A model generated the notes under the pieces. It was not told where the DNA came from and ran no database searches. It worked only from the letters and a program-made list of their open reading frames with translations. DNA of 64,000 bases from Hymenobacter terrestris (GTDB lineage: Bacteria; Bacteroidota; Bacteroidia; Cytophagales; Hymenobacteraceae): assembly GCF_013377905.1 (NCBI RefSeq), contig NZ_JABKAV010000010.1, positions 36,631 through 100,630 on the forward strand, written 5' to 3'. The first letter of the stretch is position 1, and every line of letters begins with the position of its first letter. The translations under genes and the position numbers were made by a program. This document shows positions 51,636-58,839 of this stretch, one piece after another.

Positions 51636-52967
51636 CTATTTCCGCTCCTCAAACAGCCCCGCATTCAATGCCCGTAACGCGCGCACTTTGTCTTCGGTGC
51701 TCACCAGAATGCTGATATTGTTGGGCGAGCCGCCGTAGCTGATCATACGTACCGGCACGTCGCGCAGGGCGGCGAAGGCCCGGTGGGCGCTGCCGTTGGC
51801 GTCCTGCGTGAGGCTGCCGACAAGGCAGATGATACTCTGGTTTTCATCAACTGCCACCGCGCCGAAATCCTGCAGCTCGGCCACAATCTGGGGCAGACGG
51901 CCGGCATCGTCGATGGTAAGCGACACGGCTACTTCCGAAGTCGTAATCATGTCGATTGCGGTGCGGTGGCGTTCGAACACCTCGAACAGGCTCCGCAGAA
52001 AGCCGTGGGCCAGCAGCATCCGGCTCGATTTCACGTTGATGGCCGTGATGCCGTCTTTGGCGGCAATGGCCTTGATGGACCCGGAGCCGGTGCGCGCCGA
52101 AATGAGCGTGCCGGGCGCGTCGGGCTGCATGGTGTTCAGCAGGCGCACCGGAATGCCGTGCGCCCGCGCCGGCAGCACCGAGCTGGGATGCAGGATTTTG
52201 GCCCCGAAATAGGCCAGCTCGGCGGCCTCATCAAACGATAGCTCCCGCACCGGATAGGTGCCGGCCACCACCCGTGGGTCGTTGTTGTGCAGGCCGTCAA
52301 TATCGGTCCAGATCTGGATTTCCTCGGCCTGCAGGGCCGCGCCAATCAGCGAGGCCGAGTAGTCGGAGCCGCCGCGCCGCAGGTTATCAATGCGGCCGTG
52401 GGCGTCGCGGCAGATGAAGCCCTGGGTGATGAACAGCGCGTCGTTGGGGTAGGGGGCCAGCGCGGTGGCCAGCCCCTGCCGGATGGCGGCGACATCCGGC
52501 TCTCCGTCGGCATTGAGGCGCATGAAATCGAGGGCGGGTAACAGCACGGCCGGGCGGCCTAGCACCGTCGTTACGTAGCCGTACATCAGCCGCGTGCTCA
52601 GCAATTCGCCCTGGGCCAGGATGACCCGCTCGCCCTCGGCTGTCAGCGGCAGGTTGGCGGCCAGCTCGTGCAGGGTCTGGAATGATTGGTCCAGCGTCGG
52701 CCAGAAAGAAGCCGCCTCAGTTGCGCCGAGCAGTTCGTGGGCCACCGCTTGGTAGTGTTGGCGTAGCTGTTCGAGGTGGGCGGCTGCCGGGGCGGCGTTG
52801 CGGGCGTACAGCAGGCCGGCCAGCTCGACCAGCGCGTTGGTAGTCCCGCTCATGGCCGACAGCACCACCAGGCGCCGCTGCAGGTGCGGCGCGTGCATCA
52901 GTTCTGCCACCTCGCGCATCCGGGGCGCCGACCCGACGGAGGTACCGCCAAACTTTAAAATCTTCAT
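51636..52967 (-). CDS. lysC: Aspartate kinase
   Basis: 443-residue monofunctional aspartate kinase, first step towards Lys, Thr and Met. KILKFGGTSVGS at the N-terminus, RGGSDYSASLIGAALQAEEI with the catalytic region, FGAKILHPSSVLPA, then two ACT domains (INVKSSRMLLAHGFLRSLFE onward) for feedback control. The start at 52967 gives the standard MKILKFGG beginning; a 14-residue extension overlaps the terminator tail. Preceded by a Lys-rich leader ORF and an intrinsic terminator, so attenuation by lysine is likely. lysA follows. Confidence 0.95.
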   Translation of the reverse strand: MKILKFGGTSVGSAPRMREVAELMHAPHLQRRLVVLSAMSGTTNALVELAGLLYARNAAPAAAHLEQLRQHYQAVAHELLGATEAASFWPTLDQSFQTLHELAANLPLTAEGERVILAQGELLSTRLMYGYVTTVLGRPAVLLPALDFMRLNADGEPDVAAIRQGLATALAPYPNDALFITQGFICRDAHGRIDNLRRGGSDYSASLIGAALQAEEIQIWTDIDGLHNNDPRVVAGTYPVRELSFDEAAELAYFGAKILHPSSVLPARAHGIPVRLLNTMQPDAPGTLISARTGSGSIKAIAAKDGITAINVKSSRMLLAHGFLRSLFEVFERHRTAIDMITTSEVAVSLTIDDAGRLPQIVAELQDFGAVAVDENQSIICLVGSLTQDANGSAHRAFAALRDVPVRMISYGGSPNNISILVSTEDKVRALRALNAGLFEERK

Positions 52968-53007
52968 AAGAACTACGTGTGGAGCGAAGCGCTGCTTTGC
53001 CCAAGCC

Positions 53008-53040
53008 AAAAAAAGCGCCGACCCTTGAGAGGACCGGCGC
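53008..53040 (-). terminator. Attenuator terminator in the lysC leader
   Basis: On the minus strand: gcgccggtcc, loop tctcaa, gggtcggcgc (10 bp, two G-T pairs), then seven T. Lies 29 bases after the leader stop and 40 bases before the lysC ATG. A 7-base segment of the leader (53084-53090) is complementary to its 3' arm, giving a possible antiterminator. Confidence 0.8.
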
Positions 53041-53069
53041 GAAAAATGTTCAAAATCAGGTATAGTGAA

Positions 53070-53117
53070 CTAGTGCGACGGTCGGGTCGGGGTGCGTTTC
53101 TTCGATTTCTTGCTCAT
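53070..53117 (-). CDS. Lys-rich leader peptide of lysC
   Basis: 15-residue ORF, MSKKSKKRTPTRPSH, with ATG at 53117 and TAG stop at 53070. Lysines at 3, 4, 6 and 7 and threonines at 9 and 11 match end products of the aspartate pathway. Position before an intrinsic terminator and lysC fits a transcription-attenuation leader: stalling at Lys codons would free the leader's 3' part to pair with the terminator. I infer function; no homologue is claimed. Confidence 0.7.
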   Translation of the reverse strand: MSKKSKKRTPTRPSH

Positions 53118-53305
53118 TGGCCGGCTGCTGCCCACCTGCTGCCCGCGCAGCCCTGCATCCCCAGCCGAAAGGCGGTTGAAACAGAAGGAAGCACAACAGA
53201 AAATAGATGTTAGCATAGTAGCAGGCCGGCACACCCGGCGCATTTGCGGCCGCAAGTACGCTCCGGATACGGGATATTCAAGAAAAGGAAAGGAAAAAGC
53301 CGGCC
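53118..53305. other. Region upstream of the lysC leader
   Basis: No gene seen. It should contain the lysC promoter on the minus strand, but I find no full TAnnTTTG match. Confidence 0.4.
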
Positions 53306-54664
53306 CTATCGCACTGGCACGGGCATTACCGGCAGGCTTTCGTGGCCCTCGGCATCCACGCTCACCACCCCAAACAGGAAGTTGTCCTTGTTGTAGGGCA
53401 AATCGGCTTTGAGGTCGGTTACAAAGAACTTCTGCTCCCATTCGGAGGCGTTGGTGGGGCGCATGAGTATGTAGTAGCCAGCCGGTTTTTCGCCCGCGGC
53501 GGGTGCTTCCCACTGCAGTTCGGTGCGGTTGGTGAGCTTGGCCGTGAGCACGCCCACGTTGCGTGGGGCGGCCGGGGCCAGCGCCAGGCTGGCCAGCGTG
53601 GCCAGATTTACGCCGGTGTTTTGGCGCAGGTAGGCGAAGTCCATGAACTTGGCCAGGTCGCCGTATTCCTCACCATTTTCGGTGCGCAAATCCTGGTGCT
53701 GGTGGCGAAAATCCTCGTTCACCTCCGTAAAGCGCACCGCCGTGAAGCCCTGCTGATTGAAGGGCGTGTGGTCGCCGCCGCGTAGGAAACGGTCGGGGCG
53801 GTACACCAGCACTACCTCGTGGCCGGGCACGTACTGCTTGGTGGCCTCGCGGGCGTAGCGGGCCAGCAGACGGCTGGGCGAATCGTTTTCCGAGCTGAGC
53901 GTGCGGCGCATGCGGGCTTGCTCAGGTGTTTCGCTGGCCGGAATGCCTTCGCTGAGCACGCGCAGCTGGGTGGTGTTTTTGATGGTCGGGTCGTGGCCGG
54001 TTGAGTTGCCCACGATGTCGTTGTTGAGCATGGCCACCAAGTTCCAGCCCTCCTTTTTGGCCCGCTTGGCTAGGTGGGTCGAGCCATACAAGCCCTGCTC
54101 TTCGCCCTGCACCGCCACGAAAATAATGGTGGCCGGAAACTGCTGCTGGCTCATCACGCGGGCCAGTTCCATCACGGCCACCGTGCCCGAGGCGTCGTCG
54201 TTGGCGCCGGGCGCGTCGGCTGTGGCGTTCATGACGTCGCTCACCCGCGAGTCGATGTGGCCGCTGACGATGAACACGCGGGTGTCGGTGGGGTCGGTAC
54301 CGGGCAGCGTGGCCATCACGTTGGCCATGACCACAGGCGCGTTGATGCGGCGGCCGTCGGGCTTGATGGTAAACGTATCCTGCTCGACCTTAAGCCGGCC
54401 GCCGCTGGCCTTGCTGTATTTGCGGAACTCGCTTTCCACCCAATTCCGGGCCGCCCCAATACCGCGCTTCTTGCTCTTGGTATCAGACAGCGTATGGCGT
54501 GTGCCGAAGCTCACGAGCTTGTCCACGTCGTCGCGCAGATTCTTTTCCGACACCTGCTGGACCATTTGCAGGATGAGCGGGTTGGGCGTGGTAGCGGGCT
54601 TGGTCTGGGCGAAAACGGGCGCGGTCAGGCCCAGGCCGAGCAGCAAAAGGAGGGAGCGGGACAT
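53306..54664 (-). CDS. M28 family metallopeptidase, secreted
   Basis: 452 residues. Signal peptide (RSLLLLLGLGLTAPVFAQ), then an M28 aminopeptidase domain: zinc ligands in VSGHIDSRVSD, GANDDASGTVAVMELARVM, AVQGEEQGLYGSTHLA, LNNDIVGNS and a final His in GGDHTPFNQQGF. The C-terminal 90 residues form a fibronectin-III-like domain (ELQWEAPAAGEKPAGYYILM). ATG at 54664 starts the signal peptide. Probably degrades peptides outside the cytoplasm. Confidence 0.88.
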   Translation of the reverse strand: MSRSLLLLLGLGLTAPVFAQTKPATTPNPLILQMVQQVSEKNLRDDVDKLVSFGTRHTLSDTKSKKRGIGAARNWVESEFRKYSKASGGRLKVEQDTFTIKPDGRRINAPVVMANVMATLPGTDPTDTRVFIVSGHIDSRVSDVMNATADAPGANDDASGTVAVMELARVMSQQQFPATIIFVAVQGEEQGLYGSTHLAKRAKKEGWNLVAMLNNDIVGNSTGHDPTIKNTTQLRVLSEGIPASETPEQARMRRTLSSENDSPSRLLARYAREATKQYVPGHEVVLVYRPDRFLRGGDHTPFNQQGFTAVRFTEVNEDFRHQHQDLRTENGEEYGDLAKFMDFAYLRQNTGVNLATLASLALAPAAPRNVGVLTAKLTNRTELQWEAPAAGEKPAGYYILMRPTNASEWEQKFFVTDLKADLPYNKDNFLFGVVSVDAEGHESLPVMPVPVR

Positions 54665-54722
54665 AGTGGAGAAGTGGTTGGAACAGGAAATATAAGGCGG
54701 AGTGAGGGGATATAATGCGAAG

Positions 54723-54826
54723 CTCCCGCTTCGCATATCGTTGCTGAACGCCAGAAGACGTCATACCGCGGTATGCGGAACTGCCGGAACTGCAACGGTT
54801 TCGTGCAACGATACGCGAAGCGGGAG
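54723..54826. repeat. Inverted repeat family C, copy 2
   Basis: 22-base arms at 54723-54744 and 54805-54826 (ctcccgcttcgcatatcgtt, one mismatch). The 60-base loop contains its own small palindrome (ataccgcggtat). Ends eight bases from the ketoacyl synthase stop codon. Confidence 0.85.
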
Positions 54827-54833
54827 ACTCGCG

Positions 54834-56066
54834 CTACATGCCCATAGACACAACCACACTCGCCGCGTTGCCCCCGAAGCCAGCAGCATTCACCAGAACT
54901 CGCCGCACGGGCAGCGTGCCCGGGCCGTTTACATCGGTAACGAAGGGTGGCGTGGGCCAAGTTTGGGTTTGGAGTACGTGCAGGGCAAAGTCCAGGCTGA
55001 GCGCGGCCGAAGCGCCCAGCGTGTGGCCCAGCAGCCATTTGTTGGAGAGTAATAGCGGCAGTTGCTCTCCGAACACAGCCCGTAATGCGACCCGCTCGGC
55101 CGCGTCGCCAGCCGGAGTGCCGGGCGAGTGCAGCACTACCGCATCAATATCGGCTGGAGCCGTGCCCGCCTGCTGTAATGCTGTGCGCATGGCCTGTTGG
55201 AAATGCTGGCCGTCGGCCGAAAGTCCGGTTTTGCTGCCTAGCCCTTCGAAGCCGAAGCCCACGCCGTCGAGCAGCAGCGCACTTTCGCCCGCCGCCTGCA
55301 ATGCGGCCCGGCTCCCGCGTTCCAGCACGAACACGGCCGCGCCCTCACCCAGCACAAACGTGGAGGGCCGGCCCGCGCCCGGCCGGCAGGGCCAGGGGGC
55401 GGCCGTGAAGGGCGAGTAGATGCCGATAGCCCGCATCTGGGCCAGCGTGAAGGCCGTGAGCGGAGCTTCGGTACCACCGGCCAGGAACCGGTCGGCCATG
55501 CCGGCACGCAGCCAGGCCACGGCGTTGCCCAAGGCCTGGAAGGCGCTGCTGCAGGTGCTCGAATGACTCAGGGCCGCCGCGCCTGTCTGCCCAGCATCGA
55601 AGGCCACCCAACTGGCCACGTTGCCCAGCGTGGTGAGGGGTGAAGCGGCGGCCGGTACGCGCCCTTCCATCATAAATGCCGCATGAAACTCCTCCAACCG
55701 CCCCGTAGCGCCCCGGCTGCTCCCGATGCTGACGGCTAGATTATCGGCTGCCAGTTGCCAGTTGTCAGTTGCTACGTTATTATCACTGCTGGTGCTGCCA
55801 ACCGACAACCGACAGCTGGCTACTGCCAGCCTCGCAGCCAGCATGGCCAGTAGCACGGTGCGGTCGAGTTGGCGGTACGCCGAGTGGGCCTGGCGCAGCG
55901 CGGCCACGGCGTCCTCGGCCTCAGCCGGCAGGGCTGCTACGGGTAATCCCGCCGCATGCGTGCTGAAAGGCGAAGCGGGCGCGTTCCAATCGGCTCCCAG
56001 CCCCAGCGCCGATACCCGGCCCCGACCCCGGATGACGATTACGGTGTCCGAAGCGCGGTTAGTCAT
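54834..56066 (-). CDS. Beta-ketoacyl-ACP synthase-like protein in the biotin cluster
   Basis: 410 residues, thiolase fold. The nucleophile Cys is in SHSSTCSSAFQALGNAV; the two His are in VVLHSPGTPAGDAAE and NKWLLGHTLGASAAL, so the Cys-His-His triad of KAS I/II enzymes is complete. Residues of about 82-111 are encoded by an inserted heptamer repeat. The start overlaps the bioA stop by eight bases, which implies coupled translation, so it may help make the pimeloyl moiety of biotin. Shorter and more divergent than FabF. Confidence 0.78.
   Translation of the reverse strand: MTNRASDTVIVIRGRGRVSALGLGADWNAPASPFSTHAAGLPVAALPAEAEDAVAALRQAHSAYRQLDRTVLLAMLAARLAVASCRLSVGSTSSDNNVATDNWQLAADNLAVSIGSSRGATGRLEEFHAAFMMEGRVPAAASPLTTLGNVASWVAFDAGQTGAAALSHSSTCSSAFQALGNAVAWLRAGMADRFLAGGTEAPLTAFTLAQMRAIGIYSPFTAAPWPCRPGAGRPSTFVLGEGAAVFVLERGSRAALQAAGESALLLDGVGFGFEGLGSKTGLSADGQHFQQAMRTALQQAGTAPADIDAVVLHSPGTPAGDAAERVALRAVFGEQLPLLLSNKWLLGHTLGASAALSLDFALHVLQTQTWPTPPFVTDVNGPGTLPVRRVLVNAAGFGGNAASVVVSMGM
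55733..55830. repeat. Heptamer inverted repeat inside the ketoacyl synthase gene
   Basis: Arms built of 7-base units (gccagtt, gtcagtt / gacaacc, gacagct) face each other across about 25 bases. In frame on the minus strand it encodes SCRLSVGSTSSDNNVATDNW, plus QLAADNL, between a helix and the conserved AVSIGSSRGAT strand. Confidence 0.75.
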
Positions 56067-57381
56067 GCAGAATGTGGGGCAGATTGGCGGCGGGCACGAA
56101 GTCGAGCACTAGCTCGCGCATCTGGCGCAACACAGCGTAAAGCAGCTCCAGCTCGGTATCGGTGGTGCAGTAGGGCGGCAGCAGGTACACCACGTTGCCC
56201 AGCGGGCGCAGCACAATGTGGTGGTCGAGGGCGAGTTGGTAGAAGGCGTCGCGCAGGCGGCTGAAGTAGCTGGTGCCCTCGCCCGGGTCGTACTCCACGG
56301 CCAGAATGGTGCCCCGGTGCCGTACCGCCCGGATGCCCGGCTGAGCCTCAATCTCGGTTCGGAAAGCGGCGTGGGCGCTGGCGATACGCTGGCGCTGGCT
56401 GGTGCATTCATCAGTGCGGGTGAGCTCCAGGCTAGCCAGGGCGGCGGCGCAGGCCACGGGGTTGGCCGTGTAGGAATGGCCGTGAAACAGCGCCCGCATC
56501 TTGTCGTCGCTCAGGAAAGCATCGTAAATCGGGGAGGCGCAGGTGGTGAGGCCCATGGCCAGGGTGCCGCCGGTGAGGCCCTTGGAAAAGCACATCAGGT
56601 CGGGTTGTTCGGTTAGCAGGCTGCTGGCAAACAGCGGTCCGGTGCGGCCGAAACCGGTCATCACTTCATCGGCAATGCAGAGCACGCCGGCCGCGTGGCA
56701 GCGGCGCAATAGTTCGCTCAACACCTCGGGCTCGTACATCACCATGCCCGCCGTGCCTAGCACTAAGGGCTCAAAAATGAAGCCGGCCACTTCAGGCTTT
56801 TGCAGGACTTCGTCGAGCTGGGCCAGTACTTCCGCCTCGCGGCCCGGCACCGGCACATCGATAAACTCCACGTCGAACAGCAGCGGCCAGAAGGGCTCGG
56901 TGAAAGCCCCGCGGCTGCTCACGGCCATGGCCCCAAATGTGTCGCCGTGGTAGGAATTGTTGAAGCAGATGAATGTCCGCCGCTCGGGCTGACCCTGGTT
57001 ATGGAAGTACTGGAGCACCATTTTCAGGGCTACTTCCACGGCCGTCGAGCCGTTGTCGGAGTAGAAGGCCCGGGCCTGGTTTGCGGGTAGGATTTCCAGC
57101 AGCTGCTCGGCCAGCTCCACGGCGGCCGGGTGGGTGAAGCCGGCAAACAGCACGTGCTCCAAAGTGCGCAGCTGCTCGCTTACGCGGGCCGCAATGTGCG
57201 GGTGAGCATGCCCGTGCAAATTCACCCACCACGACGAAATAGCGTCGAGGTAGCGGGTACCGTCTTCGGCTACCAGCCAGCTGCCCTCGCCCCGCATGAT
57301 GGCAATGGGCAGCGGAGCGGTCTGCATTTGGGTATAAGGGTGCCACAGCACGGCGGCGTCGCGTTCAGAAAGGGTAGGCAT
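56059..57381 (-). CDS. bioA: Adenosylmethionine-8-amino-7-oxononanoate aminotransferase
   Basis: 440 residues, PLP aminotransferase of class III that forms diaminopelargonate in biotin synthesis. ISSWWVNLHGHAHPHI is the BioA substrate-site motif. FYSDNGSTAVEVALKM, NNSYHGDTFGAMA, CIADEVMTGFGRTG and PLP Lys267 in MCFSKGLTGG are all present. ATG 57381 is supported by TACCTTTG ending five bases upstream, excluding the longer ORF. bioD precedes it on the same strand and the ketoacyl synthase overlaps its end. Confidence 0.94.
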   Translation of the reverse strand: MPTLSERDAAVLWHPYTQMQTAPLPIAIMRGEGSWLVAEDGTRYLDAISSWWVNLHGHAHPHIAARVSEQLRTLEHVLFAGFTHPAAVELAEQLLEILPANQARAFYSDNGSTAVEVALKMVLQYFHNQGQPERRTFICFNNSYHGDTFGAMAVSSRGAFTEPFWPLLFDVEFIDVPVPGREAEVLAQLDEVLQKPEVAGFIFEPLVLGTAGMVMYEPEVLSELLRRCHAAGVLCIADEVMTGFGRTGPLFASSLLTEQPDLMCFSKGLTGGTLAMGLTTCASPIYDAFLSDDKMRALFHGHSYTANPVACAAALASLELTRTDECTSQRQRIASAHAAFRTEIEAQPGIRAVRHRGTILAVEYDPGEGTSYFSRLRDAFYQLALDHHIVLRPLGNVVYLLPPYCTTDTELELLYAVLRQMRELVLDFVPAANLPHILHD

Positions 57382-57386
57382 GGGGG

Positions 57387-57394
57387 CAAAGGTA
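57387..57394 (-). promoter_or_regulatory. -7 element of bioA, leaderless layout
   Basis: TACCTTTG on the minus strand, five bases before the ATG, located between bioD and bioA. It would let bioA and the synthase be transcribed apart from bioD. Confidence 0.6.
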
Positions 57395-57442
57395 GGCCCG
57401 ATACCGTTTCCCGCAGAGGACGCGGTGTTTTCGCGGGATACG

Positions 57443-58063
57443 CTACCCCTCAAACCACGCCCGGTACTCCGCCGCGTACCGCGCCACCACCGTCGCCGAC
57501 ACCGCCGGCTCCTCCAGTATCCGCGGCAGCACGGGCCCGTCGTAGTAGCTCAGAATAGCCTCCTCGGTTGCCGGGTTGGGCACTCCGTTGAACACGAGGC
57601 CGCGCACCGGAATCTGCCGGGCTCGCAGCGCCTCCAGCGTGAGCAGCGTGTGGTTGATGCTACCCAGATAGTGCCGCGACACCACCACCACGGCCAGCCC
57701 CAGCCGCTGCACCAAATCGGCCACCGAGAAGCCGGGGGCCAGCGGCACCAGCAAGCCGCCCGCGCCTTCTACCACGAGGTGGTTGGCCGTGGCCGGCAGC
57801 TTGAAATCGTCGGGCCGCAGCGTGATTCCCTCGGCAGCGGCGGCGGCGTGGGGCGAGGCCGGCAGCGCCAGCCGGTACCGCTCGGGCCAGAAGCGGCTGA
57901 CAGAGTTCGGGACGAGCCCACGCACCGTGCCCGCATCGGTAGTCGGCGTGAGGCCCGCCTGCACGGGCTTCCAGTAATCGGCCTGCAAAGCCTCGGTAAG
58001 TATGGCCGCCACGAGCGTTTTGCCCACGTCGGTGCCGATGCCGGTGATGAAGAGGTTTTCCAA
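57443..58063 (-). CDS. bioD: Dethiobiotin synthetase
   Basis: 206 residues. P-loop NTPase with ITGIGTDVGKTLVAAILTEA (Walker A), KPVQAG, and VEGAGGLLVPLAPG. It closes the ureido ring of dethiobiotin using CO2 and ATP. Stands 61 bases upstream of bioA. Confidence 0.93.
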   Translation of the reverse strand: MENLFITGIGTDVGKTLVAAILTEALQADYWKPVQAGLTPTTDAGTVRGLVPNSVSRFWPERYRLALPASPHAAAAAEGITLRPDDFKLPATANHLVVEGAGGLLVPLAPGFSVADLVQRLGLAVVVVSRHYLGSINHTLLTLEALRARQIPVRGLVFNGVPNPATEEAILSYYDGPVLPRILEEPAVSATVVARYAAEYRAWFEG

Positions 58064-58115
58064 AGGCGGGAAGTCAGGCGGGGTGCAACGGTAACGAGTT
58101 CTTTACAAGAACAAC

Positions 58116-58511
58116 TTATTTCTTCAGCAGCTTATACACATCTTCAGAATCAGCGCCCAAATCCCTCGTAAACTCAAGCTTGCTGCCATTAGAAACCAGC
58201 TTGTATTCTCCTGATAGGATGAGCGTCCAATCAAACTCCGCTGTCCAGGGGCAGGCATTTTCGAAATTGATAGTATTGCCCTTGATGGTGTAGGTTCCAC
58301 TACACAAGGCCGGGTATTTTTGGACTTGACTTTCCCCGCTCCAGTTTCCGTCTGAAAAAGTGATAGTCACGTTGGAAATTGCTCCCCCAGCCGATGTCAG
58401 CCTCTGAAACGTGCCAATGTAAGTGCCTTCCGGAATAACACTCGGCTCAGTTTTCTTGCAGGAAGTCGTGAGAAGTAGCAGAAGCAAGAAAGAAAGGAGT
58501 ACGTGTCTCAT
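58116..58511 (-). CDS. Hypothetical lipoprotein
   Basis: 131 residues. Signal with lipobox LLTTSC followed by KK, then a lipocalin-like or META-like beta barrel pattern (EGTYIGTFQRLTSAGG; VTITFSDGNWSGESQVQKYP; CSGTYTIKGNTINF). Lower GC than the neighbours. Function unknown. Confidence 0.65.
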   Translation of the reverse strand: MRHVLLSFLLLLLLTTSCKKTEPSVIPEGTYIGTFQRLTSAGGAISNVTITFSDGNWSGESQVQKYPALCSGTYTIKGNTINFENACPWTAEFDWTLILSGEYKLVSNGSKLEFTRDLGADSEDVYKLLKK

Positions 58512-58839
58512 CGTATTGAATTGAGGGAGGCAGTAAGATGCTACTTGCTGGAGGCCGGTTCTGCTATGAAAGTTGCATTCTCGTTCTTATTGTAAGAATT
58601 TTCCATCACTTGCCATTAGCCACTTAATTTCCCAGCACAATCCGGTTAGCAACTGCTGGATTTAGGCCAGGGATATTGCTAGTAATCAGTCTGATGTGAA
58701 GGCGCATCTCCACGCCTGTCCGTTAAGCAAAACTGGCTGAACGGCACGGATTACGAGACGTAAAGATGCGTTTATACAGTAGCCTACCAACTTGCTAACC
58801 TGTTTCCTAACCTGTCTCGTTATCTAGATGAGCAGGCCC
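58512..58839. other. Intergenic region without recognised genes
   Basis: 328 bases of moderately AT-rich sequence. No ORF of note, hairpin terminator or family repeat is seen. It should contain the promoter of the lipoprotein gene. Confidence 0.5.

Noticed and set aside
52968..53117. Lysine riboswitch upstream of lysC
   Set aside because: No L-box core could be recognised; the leader peptide plus terminator explains the region better.
53118..53513. Extension of the lysC leader ORF upstream on the minus strand
   Set aside because: It would overlap the M28 peptidase gene; the 15-codon ORF with its own ATG fits a leader.
57380..58171. 263-codon plus-strand ORF over bioD
   Set aside because: Shadow frame; bioD is clear on the other strand.
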